From positions 70,616,501 through 70,680,500 of the forward strand of contig OY720349.1 of NCBI GenBank assembly GCA_963082975.1: a stretch of DNA of 64,000 bases, written 5' to 3'. Both the position numbers and the translations under genes were made by a program. How positions within the stretch are numbered: position 1 is the stretch's first letter; each line of letters begins with the position of its first letter. The notes below the pieces were generated by a model. It had not been told where the DNA came from and made no database searches. It saw only the letters and a program-made list of their open reading frames with translations. This DNA is from Labia minor (lineage: Eukaryota; Arthropoda; Insecta; Dermaptera; Spongiphoridae). Positions 11,340 through 20,635 of this stretch are shown here, piece after piece.

Positions 11340-11720
11340 AGAAAGTTAGTTATGGACAGATCAATTGGGACCAGATAGCATTTATGGGCCAAAGAAAGAT
11401 GAGGTAACCGGGAAATGGCCGAGACTGCATAACGAGGAATCTCATGATCTCTATGCATCTCGAGAAATAGTTAGGCTTATAAAAGCGAAAAGGCTGCGAA
11501 AGGCAGGGCACGTGGCTAGAATGGGAGAGGAAAAAGACATTGGTGGGGAGACCGATTGCAAAACGTTAGCTTGGAAGACCAAAGATGCGCAGGAAGGGAC
11601 GCAAGAGAGATGGGAGAGGGTAGGAGTTGGATGGATGTGACTCAGGATGATAGGGAGACTTGGAGAAATGTGGTTGTTGCGGCCAAAAACTTTCGAGTAT
11701 CTTTGAGCCATATAAATAGA
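11340..11720 (+). pseudogene. C-terminal tail of a non-LTR reverse transcriptase
   Basis: The plus strand encodes IYGPKKDEVTGKWPRLHNEE followed by RLIKAKRLRKAGHVARMGEE and a Trp/Gly-rich end. This is the well-known post-RT tail (RLHNEEL..LY.SPDI..LIK..RLRWAGHVARM) of insect RTE/jockey-like ORF2 proteins. Only the tail is present; the reverse transcriptase core is absent. Diverged copies lie at 21056-21540, 44064-44300 and, on the minus strand, 13780-13890 and 58650-59120. Here the tail leads directly into a Helitron-like 3' terminus. Confidence 0.75.
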
Positions 11721-11883
11721 TAGATATAACATATACAATAATAATATATATATATAATTAATTTACTGATTAAATTAAAATATAGTTTAAATAAAAACAC
11801 AAAAAAAATGAATGTTTTATGTAATATACGGATTGAAACAAAATGGAAGAAAACCTTTTACTACTTTCAACCAAATACTAATT

Positions 11884-11954
11884 ACCACTCGGGGGTACAG
11901 GGGGCGGGTCCCCGTCTAGGTATGAAGATTGCCGGAGGCGATCAGAGCAGCTAG
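11884..11954 (+). mobile_element. Helitron-like 3' terminus, copy 1
   Basis: A GC-rich stretch (GGGGGTACAGGGGGCGGGTC) is followed by a stem-loop GATTGCC-GGA-GGCGATC at 11927-11943, seven bases (AGAGCAG), and CTAG at 11951-11954, with T as the next base. A short hairpin 6-12 bases before CTRR with a T following is the Helitron 3' signature (established). Matching ends are at 13531-13560 and 58447-58474 on the minus strand. Confidence 0.7.
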
Positions 11955-11999
11955 TAAATCATATGCTCAAAATAAACTGATGATGGTTAATACAACTTT

Positions 12000-13500
12000 C
12001 ACTTACACTCTTTAACAAACTCCTCTCCCACTCTCTGAATTAGATTTAAAATTTAAAACATACTATAATTAAAAGAAACTTTAGGTGAATTAATGATAAA
12101 TAATAAATAATAATTAAAAAAAAAATAGAAGAAATTAATATCAACCAAGGAAACAACTCTTCCGGAAATGAAAATTTATCAACTCTAATTATATATGCTA
12201 ATGTAAACAGAGTGAGTAGATATTTTTGACTAATTGTTTATATATCTTATTAATAGATTTAAAACTTCTCATCATTTCAAAACAATAAACAGTAGTTTTC
12301 GGGTCAGTAATTATTTTCATTATTATATATAGAAATTTTATTATTATTTTTAAAATGTTGAATAAATTAAGATTATTTTTTTACTATTCTTATTATCTCA
12401 AAATTTATATACCTATATAACAACAGTGATTTATAATGTTGTTATTATCAATCATTTTTCATATATACACGAGTTGGACAAAGTATTACTGCGCATATAG
12501 GTCAAAATGCCAATTTAACCATTATATATTTAACCATTGCAATATAAGTTTGTAGAAAGAATAAATGTACAGATTTTTTTTCCGGTTCGCTGTGATCTTT
12601 TGTTTGGAAAAATTGATATTAAAACAAAGTCTACAAATAGAACTGTTTGGAAATTTTTTTTAATGTAGAAATATCATTACACCCCTTTACATAGAATCAT
12701 TTATTCTTATATTTAAGATTATTCTGTGAACGAATGACCCCTGTTTAAAATAAATACTTATATAAAGTTAAATATAGAAAAGATTTAAATTTATTTTAAA
12801 TTTTAAAAACTTTAATGATAGTATCACAAATATATTTGGAAGCATTAACAACTTTTACATAAATGCACAAACATGTATCATAGAGTTCTTTAAATAATTA
12901 TCTATTTTTAACCAATAAACAAAATAATATTCATAATTATTAATACGATTTAAATATATAATTTAATATAATATTTTTAATGCAAATTTATTTATTTAAA
13001 ATTAACATAACAATTTGCCAAATAATCGATGACCCACTTTTTTGTATCTCTTTTTTAAAATAGAATTTTCCTAATTTAAGTTTTTTTTATTTCCTTAACA
13101 CTTGATGATCTAAAATAATTCCTATTTAAATATTTATTAGATTAACCTTTTTCAAATGTTCATTAAATATTTATATAAACATACACTTTAGGGAGAACAT
13201 TTTTATTTCCAAGGTTTTTTTATGTATGCCAAAAATAAGAATAGATCGATAAGAGAGAAGTAAAAAAGACGTGAGTGAATGAATGGGAAGTGAAAGTAAA
13301 TATTTACCTTGTCTATATTCATTTGGCATTGGAAAAGCTTTTAATTAAAAGAATGAATCAATTACTAATCATAATATAATAGATAATTTAATCAGTTATA
13401 CATAATATTTTAATTTTTAAATATTTTTTATCTTATTTAAGGTGTTGGAATGATAGTAATTATAAAAATTAATTGATAGAACAGTCTAGAACAGAGATTT
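12000..13500. other. AT-rich spacer
   Basis: No coding exon, terminal repeat or RNA gene was recognised here. It is composed of AT-rich sequence with short A and T runs. Confidence 0.4.
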
Positions 13501-13530
13501 TTACACCTTTTTTAATATTAAATATTCACC

Positions 13531-14090
13531 AGCTGGTCCGAGCGCCTTCGGCGCTCTTCACAGCTGGACGGGGGCTCCGCCCCCTGTACCCCCGAGTGGT
13601 ACATCGTATTTGGTTAAAAGTAGTAAAAGGTTTTCATCCATTTTGTTTCAATCAGTATATTACATAAAACATTCATTTCTTTTTGTGTTCTTATTTAAAA
13701 TATATTTTAATTTAATCAGTAAATTAATTATATATATTATTATTGTAAATGTTATATCTATCTATTTATATAACTCAAAGATACTCGAAAGTTCTTGGCT
13801 ACATTTCTCCAAATGTCCCTATCCTGAGCCCTTGTCCCATCTCTCTTACGTCCCTTCCTATGCGTCCATGGTCTTTACTGCATGATAACAGGCGTTTCCC
13901 GATTGATACCTCCATTTAAATTCTTCTCAAATATTATTATCCTTCGTGATTACATTCAATTTTTCTACATATTCAAATTTTATATTTTCTATATTAATTA
14001 ATACTGTTCCTCTTTATCACTAAATATTTTTTCTTATCACTATTAATTTCAAACCTCCATTAATTTTTCCTCGCCATTCAAATAATAACA
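13531..14090 (-). mobile_element. Helitron-like element, copy 2, internally deleted
   Basis: The terminus has the hairpin GAGCGCC-TTC-GGCGCTC at 13540-13556 and the GC-rich CTCCGCCCCCTGTACCCCCG. The expected CTAG end is mutated to CCAG. Reading inwards, the AT-rich body and an RT-tail remnant (about 13780-13875) match the copy at 58447-59290, but about 240 bp present there are missing between GCGTCC and CTTTACTGCATGATAAC. The end of the copy merges into family-1-like sequence near 14100. Confidence 0.65.
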
Positions 14091-14099
14091 TACAAACAG

Positions 14100-14640
14100 A
14101 AAAGTAGGCGTGTTGATATAAAATATATACCTGTGACACCGAACTATCACTCGACCCTTTAACCAATTTATACAATTTATTTTTATATACTTTAAAAATT
14201 TTACAATTTTTTAATTATTTATTATAATTGTTAAATGGAATTTCTAAAAATGACCCATTAAAAATTTGTTTCCTAAAATGTTTCAAAATAATTCAAAGAA
14301 TATTTTGTTTATAAGTTTATTTTTTTAATATTTTATTTATAAAACACGAAAACATTTAAAATTATATGAATAATTGATCTCATAATTGGATTTTTCATTT
14401 TCAATTGACGATTTGAATTCATAAAATATTAAAAAAAAACTTTTAAAACTTTTTAAATTATATTCAAGTAAGTATATAAGAATATAAGATATATTATGGG
14501 TGAATTCAAAATGTATGAAGGGACACATAGATAGATATAACATTTACAATAATAATATATATAATTAATTTACTGATTAAATTAAAATGTATTTTAAACA
14601 AGAACACAAAAACAAATAAATGTTTTATCTAATTGAATAT
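14100..14640. repeat. Rearranged repeat fragments
   Basis: 14095-14310 matches the minus strand at about 18930-19130 (CACCGAACTATCACTCGACC, then AAAAATTTGTTTCCTAAAAT). 14521-14640 matches the AT-rich body of the Helitron-like element (CACATAGATAGATATAAC, then AATTTACTGATTAAATTAAA). Neither part has an end or a gene. Confidence 0.5.
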
Positions 14641-14869
14641 TTGATATTGTTTGAATATTTAGTAAATAATATTTTATAATATTTACCGGAGTATAATAAA
14701 TTGATAACGTCATTTAATTCTCCTAGTATATATCGAATCGAATATAAAGATAAATCTTCAAAACGTTGTGTGAAACAATTTCAAATAATTTAAATGTAAA
14801 ACTATTAATGAAATAAAAAAAAAATCAAATATATGAATATAATATAAATATTTTTAATTTTATTTTAAG

Positions 14870-15115
14870 AATAGATATATATATCTCACAGGCGGTGGTT
14901 GTGACGTCATCCATATATTATAAATTTAAATTAAGAAGAACTAATAAAGTTTCGTGAGATGAGATCAATAAAACTCAATTTTTCTTTATAAATACTATCT
15001 CTGTTGTGAATTTCAAAAAAATCGTTAGAGCGGTTTTTGAGAACAATGAAACAGAGAAACAGAGAAACAATTTTTACTCGTATAAGAAGATAAGATATAT
15101 ATATATATAAATATA
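14870..15115 (+). repeat. Family 1-related subfamily copy (GGCGGTGGTTGTGACGTCA type)
   Basis: The blocks CACAGGCGGTGGTTGTGACG, GAGATGAGATCAATAAAACT, AAATCGTTAGAGCGGTTTTT and TTTACTCGTATAAGAAGATA occur in the same order as at 7110-7530. Between them is a small GAAACAGA direct repeat where other copies have (TA)n. Confidence 0.6.
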
Positions 15116-15119
15116 TATA

Positions 15120-16785
15120 TATGATTAATTTCATCATTATCGAATGTTTTGAAGAAAAATAATAAGACACTTTTCGCATTTTGATTTTGATCTCGTGACC
15201 AATAATTTAGAAGGTTAAAATTTTATTCTGGCTAATTGAAATAGCAATGTATTTCTATAATTTTATTTTTAGTTGAAAATTTAACAGCAGCTGATATTTA
15301 CTTCGTTAATATATATTAATATTTATTATATATATCAAATGATATCATGTATTATTTATATTTATTATTATTTCACGCATCCCCTCTATTGTAATAAAAT
15401 AATACAAACACATTTTTTAATTTATTTTTATGTTTATTTACGTACCAAAAAATAAAATAATAATAATAATAATAATAATGGATATTATTATTTAATGAGA
15501 TGGATGGATGAATGTGTATTATTATAGAGTTTATCGAATCTTATGTATTATTGATGAGTTTGTGCCACTCATAATTTTTTATCTTCTACTAAACGTGCTC
15601 ATTTATCAAGATTTGTAAAAAATTGTTTATATTGATATTAATGTTTTATTATAGATGAAATATACGTTATATTTTTCTTAAAATTGTCGCCCCACAGTTT
15701 GGAAAATCCTGGTCTAGAATGATTAAATGAATAACATGAAAAAATTGAATTCAATGGATATAAAGCTATTTGTCCAACAAAGATTTAGCCAAATAGCTTT
15801 TATCCAGGCAAATGGTATTTTTCTAAAATTGCTATACACTTTTGAGAGAGAATATTGTAAAATTTAGAATACTATCATTAGAATGGTAATATTAGTTATT
15901 TTTGAAAACGACATTCTTATTATTTTTATGGCTACTTTAGAACAGATTTTTTGTAATCGTGATTATAGTTGAGTTCAATCTGCAATTGCGTGTCTTCCAA
16001 TGTAAGTTTAAAGATTGATCTCCAACGAGAAAAAGTGAAATAATAATAATATGGCTGGAATAAGTGAAATTTAGTGAAACTGAAACTCTAGTGAAAGGTA
16101 AAAGCCCAGACTTATCCGATAATCCTATGAACGTAAAAACAATCACAAATAAACTCATCCCGTAAAATAATACCGAACTTGAATTACTTCAAACGTGACG
16201 TGCATTTAAGTGTCAGTTAATCAATAAATAATACTTACTATATATTTACCTAAACTAAATATTTATTATTCTGAAAATAATTACATTTAAAACTTATTCA
16301 AATGTAAAAAGATAAATAGGACCTTATGTATTATAAATCTTTATTAGAATATTTATTCAACACCCGCCACTAAGAATAAAAAATATACTTAATTTAGTTA
16401 TTAATTATTATTATTTATTTATATAGAATTATTTGTATTAGTTTGTATTGCTGCCTCTAAAACCGGCGCCCTTGTACTTGTATATTATAATATATAGGTA
16501 ATCACACTAATCATATCTGATATGCCGACCCTGAAAATAAATTCCAACAAACTGAATAATTCATTCTTAATTCTTAACTATCTTATTAATTTTAGATTTT
16601 ATTTCTATTTCCTTTATACTTTAAAGAAAATCGAAAAAAAACATTTATAAAATAATAATATCAAAATACATTCATTATTTTTTTAAATACAAATCAACTA
16701 TTAAATGTTTTCATATATTAAAAAACAAAAATGATATATTTTTCATTAAAATTTAAAAAAAAACATTCAGGAATCATTTAAATAA
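15120..16785. other. AT-rich spacer with a hAT-like terminal scrap
   Basis: 15684-15711 (GTCGCCCCACAGTTTGGAAA then ATCCTG) resembles the end of a hAT element read on the minus strand, but no partner was found. A 73-codon minus-strand frame at 15937-16158 starts with a hydrophobic stretch and matches nothing known; it is not annotated as a gene. The rest is AT-rich. Confidence 0.35.
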
Positions 16786-16789
16786 AATT

Positions 16790-17030
16790 AAATAAATTTA
16801 AGTAAAAAGAAATATTTTTAAAAAAACACACTTTACTTATAATTGCACTAAAAAGTAAAAAATAAAATCACTGTAAAGTGTGTGCGCTCAAATTATAATA
16901 ACACCGTAAAACATTTGCTTCCACTATTGGGCGCACACACTTTACAGTGATTTTATTTTTTACTTGTTAGTGCAATTTTAAGTAAAGTGTGTTTTTTTAA
17001 AAATATTTCTTTTTACTTAAATTTATTTTA
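16790..17030. repeat. Large near-perfect inverted repeat (foldback/MITE)
   Basis: The left arm, about 16790-16887, and the right arm, 16931-17030, are reverse complements with only a few differences. The outer part is AAGTAAAAAGAAATATTTTT and the inner part is CACTGTAAAGTGTGTGCGC. The central loop is 43 bp (16888-16930). TAAAGTGTGTT recurs once at 17437. It has the shape of a foldback element or MITE hairpin and could yield a long double-stranded RNA if transcribed. Confidence 0.85.
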
Positions 17031-17039
17031 TACTTTTTA

Positions 17040-17790
17040 GTCGTACGTAAATAAATGTAGTCGTTATTTTAAATATTTCTCGGGCCAGATTTTATTAGTT
17101 AGCGTGATTAAAACTTTGCCGGTCAGATAATACAGTATTATTACTTAATAATAATACTGCGGCATATCGCAGGGCTTCAGCGTCTGTAGAACTGCTATCG
17201 CCATCTATGATTGAAATAGTGAACTATTCCATATTCCGCATATGAAAGTTTAATTAATTAATTACCACTAACAGATAAATAATTCAGTGGATTTTTCAAT
17301 TGATTCGTGTATTATTAGCAGGAGCAAGCGCGTATGCAAAATTTCAAGTTGATTGAATGACGGGAAGTTGTTGAAATATCGATTATAAAATGCCGCGGAC
17401 AAACAACACACGGACAACCTGACACTGTGAGTTAAGTAAAGTGTGTTAAAAAAAATACACATCGCATCAATATTTACTATCTTTTGAATTACAGCAATCG
17501 CTATTTTAAGATTTTATATTATTATAAAATACAATATAAATTATTGTCATTCGAAATAATATCTAATATATGTATAAAAAATTAACTGCTACGATAATAT
17601 CACACTCCGTTCATTTTTTAGCTATAATAATATCTAAAGGAAAATAATCTCTAATTATTATCTACAATTAATATATAATTCATTTTAATATTAAAACAAA
17701 TAATTATTATTAAGAAAGTATTTTATTAATTATAAATAAAAACATATGTTAATTTATTATTGAGTTTTGTTAAATTAACTACTTGTGTGT
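17040..17790. other. AT-rich spacer with a less AT-rich patch
   Basis: About 17080-17240 and 17280-17440 are less AT-rich and unlike the neighbouring repeats, but have no open frame or family match that could be supported. Confidence 0.3.
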
Positions 17791-17794
17791 AACA

Positions 17795-19130
17795 TGAAAT
17801 AAAATTAAAAATATTTATTTTTAATAAAATATATATATATATTTATTAATCTCTCTCAAAAAAAATAACAACAAAATAAAATATGGTTTGGTATTTGGTG
17901 TCGAAAGATGGTAAAAAGATTAGCTAATTATCTTAGACCAGTGGGTTAGAGGCACTGTTTTGACGAGTCAACTTCGCAGGATCGAAACCGGCTTAAAATA
18001 ATTTTTTTTTTTTTTAATCTATTATTTTTTAATAAATTACTATTTTATATTTATTTATTCATTGTTCTTGTATTAAATTTAATATTTATTATAATATTAT
18101 TTATTATTAATTTATATATGACGTCACAAATTACATTCATATTGAAATTTGACTCCCGCCTTTTTTTAAAGGATATTGTATTAATATTTTTTTTATATTT
18201 AAAATATTTTAAAATTTTTTATTTAATTTCGAAATAAAATTAAAAATATATATTTTAATAATATTTTATAATTATAAATTACGATATATATTTATCATTC
18301 TTCCAATAAAAATAAATATTCATGCACTTAGAAACATATCTAATAATACATATTTATATATTATTGAGGACCCCAAGTTCCATTCATTTTAATCAGATTG
18401 ATGCAATGATGCAACATTTAATAATTGTAATAAATAATTAAAGAATTGTATATCAGCTCGGTGTTTCAAGTATTAATATTACCAGCCAAACCCAATATAA
18501 TAATGAATTATTTTTTTTTAACTCAATTACCGAGCCGAGGCTCGGGTCCCGGTATGATCTTAATATATTGTGATAATTAGATAAAAATGTAGAGAGAAAA
18601 AAATATTTAAAAATAGATATTTATTTAAATGAAATAAAATTATTTAATTTACAGAATGAAAATGTCTATAATAATGTCTAAACATTTTTTCTTTATAATT
18701 TTACATTATAATAATACTAATTACAGTAGTTATAATATATGGGGAATTTTCAACTTTGACTGCTGATTTGACCATGTTCCCAAACGAATTTTAAAAAACC
18801 AAGACCACTTTATATTTACACATTTTAAGCTCTAATCGAATCCAAAATCAAAATTTAAAAAATCGAAAAACAGACACACAGATATATAGATTTTATAAAT
18901 GAACATTTATACAATTTATTTTAATTAATTTGAAACATTTTAGGAAACAAATTTTTAATGGGTCATTTTTATAAATCCCATTTAACAATTATAATAAATA
19001 ATTAAAAAATTGTAAAATTTTTAAAGTATATAAAAATAAATTGTATAAATTGGTTAAAGGGTCGAGTGATAGTTCGGTGTCCCAATAATATATTTTATAT
19101 TAACACGCCTACTTTTCTGTATAATAAAGA
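17795..19130 (-). mobile_element. Family 1 long copy, inverted relative to 2040-3490
   Basis: The reverse complement of 2040-3183 can be followed block by block: subrepeat with CTCTCTCAAAAAA (17850), tRNA-like segment (17930-17998), GACTCCCGCC (18150), ATGATGCAACATTTAATAAT (18410), hairpin (18530-18545), then flanking sequence through CAACTTTGACTGCTGATTTG to the GGGTCGAGTGATAGTTCGG block. Shared flanks beyond the hairpin show that a unit larger than the simple element was duplicated or that two elements travelled together. Confidence 0.75.
17930..17998 (+). repeat. tRNA-like segment, best copy
   Basis: A-box-like TTAGACCAGTGGGTTAGAGG is followed by an anticodon-arm-sized stretch and B-box-like GGATCGAAACC, then AAAATAATTTTTTTTTTTT, which would serve as a pol III terminator. 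T-arm and acceptor stems do not pair cleanly. It is best read as the tRNA-derived head of a SINE captured in the repeat, not a tRNA gene. Confidence 0.55.
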
Positions 19131-19193
19131 TATAACGAATAATATTTTAATTTTTATATAACCAAGAAATCATTTTTTCACTTAAAATATAGT

Positions 19194-19291
19194 TGTAAAG
19201 CCCAAATCTCCGATCCATATAACATCATCGACTGGGCCGCTACCTTAAGGAGTCTTCTCTTGCTCTGATTAGGGCCACCGGTATTTGCCAT
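19194..19291 (-). pseudogene. R1/jockey-like reverse transcriptase fragment
   Basis: The minus strand reads MANTGGPNQSKRRLLKVAAQ followed by SMMLYGSEIWALQ. This is the palm-end block of R1-type non-LTR reverse transcriptases (I.GP...+R.L...V.S..LYG.E.W). Only about 33 codons survive, flanked on both sides by family 2 sequence. Confidence 0.6.
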
Positions 19292-19304
19292 TAGTCTCGA
19301 AAAA

Positions 19305-19510
19305 ATAATATTAAATTATATATAAATTTAAAAATTAGAATATTTGAATTTGTTTAAATTTTAACACATGTAATCAATCATATGCATAAAGAATAGAAAA
19401 TTTTGAAAATCAACTTGGTATTAAATTCAGAAAAAAAATACTGATGTATAGAATATATCGACTATTCGAATATAATTGAAACTCTTTTTCTCCCTCTATT
19501 TTAAATTTGA
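19305..19510 (+). repeat. Family 2 repeat fragment
   Basis: AACACATGTAATCAATCATA, CAACTTGGTATTAAATTCAG and CTCCCTCTATTTTAAATTTG follow the same order as in 10140-10365. The left part of family 2 lies inverted at 19140-19195 with an RT fragment between them, so the copy has been rearranged. Confidence 0.55.
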
Positions 19511-19675
19511 AATAAGTTGACCTGTGGCCAGGTCCGAACCGACCGACGGTTTGAAGTAAATTAATTTCCAGCTAGAGAAACAATTTCAAATAATTTTAAT
19601 ATATCTATTAATGTAATAAAAAACAGATATGGATACATAAATAATAAATATAAATATTTTTAATTTTATTTTATT

Positions 19676-20235
19676 TATAATATATATGCAAGACCAGGCT
19701 GTGATGTCATGAATGGCTGGATGACGTCATATAATTTTAAATCAAGAAAAAACTAATAAATATGATTTTCCCGAGGATAAAACCAATACAAAGTGCACGA
19801 TTCGTGGTTATATATAAAAAAATCTCCTCATGTGAAATTTGGTGTGAAAATAACCCTTCCCTTACTATCGTCGATCGCTAATACTACCACTTCCGGTTTC
19901 CGGATTTGCACCAAAAGTTGATCAATTCATCCCACTGATGCATTAAGTAAATATACCAAATTTCATCAAAATCGGTTGAGCCGTTCAGGCTGTACACATC
20001 TATACGGACGGACAGACGGACAGACAGACATCATGCTAAAAATACTTTTTTCTGTTAAGAAAATGCATGATTCGTGGAGATATGTAAAAATCTCCACATG
20101 TGAAATTTGGTGTGAAAACAATACCTCCCTTACTATCGTCGGTCGGTAAAAAGGGAGTGTTATGACATTATTTTGCCTTATGTAACATGGATGGTTAAAT
20201 GAATTGGGCTGCCTACCTCCCTGAGAACTTCTCAC
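19676..20235. mobile_element. Repeat with internal duplication and CATCAAAATCGGTTGAGCCG motif
   Basis: It contains CCAAATTTCATCAAAATCGG and GGACGGACAGACGGACAGAC, a signature seen in many arthropod Helitron-like non-autonomous repeats. Two direct copies of an 85-bp block (ATTCGTGG..TCTCC.CATGTGAAATTTGGTGTGAAAA..) lie at about 19787-19875 and 20070-20150. Ends were not fixed. Confidence 0.5.
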
Positions 20236-20367
20236 TAAGTGTTTATGTTTATAAAATAATTTAATTATTTTAAAAAACGGCGGTGTTCAATTACAATTTT
20301 GTTACTCTCTACTGACTGTTCATTTCATAACTGAAAATAGTGTCGAATAGAAATAGACGATATTACT

Positions 20368-20490
20368 TGGATTAATCTTATTATGCTAGCTAAAATTGTT
20401 TGTTTGTATTATTGAGGACCCCAGTTCAATTCATTTTAATCAGATTGATGTAATGATGCAACATTTAATAATTGTAATATATATATATAT
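20368..20490 (-). repeat. Deleted family 1 derivative upstream of the 20.6 kb gene
   Basis: CTTATTATGCTAGCTAAAAT, the family-1 end, is joined directly to TATTATTGAGGACCCC and TGATGCAACATTTAATAATT from the middle of the element. The hairpin end is missing. The fragment ends about 150 bp before the first coding exon, so it may lie within the promoter or 5' untranslated region. Confidence 0.6.
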
Positions 20491-20635
20491 ATATAATTTA
20501 TTTAAACTTATTATTACTTCTTCTTCAGGTCCACCCGACGTTGGTAATTACTCAAGAGAAGATTATTATAGAACATTATTATTAATATAAAATTATTATT
20601 ATTTATTTCTGTTAATATGTTTATTTTTATTTTAG

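Noticed and set aside
11451-11738. 95-codon minus-strand frame
   Set aside because: Antisense of the reverse transcriptase tail; the plus strand carries the family motifs.
15937-16158. 73-codon minus-strand frame with hydrophobic start
   Set aside because: Could be a small secreted peptide, but no splice, poly(A) or homology support was visible.
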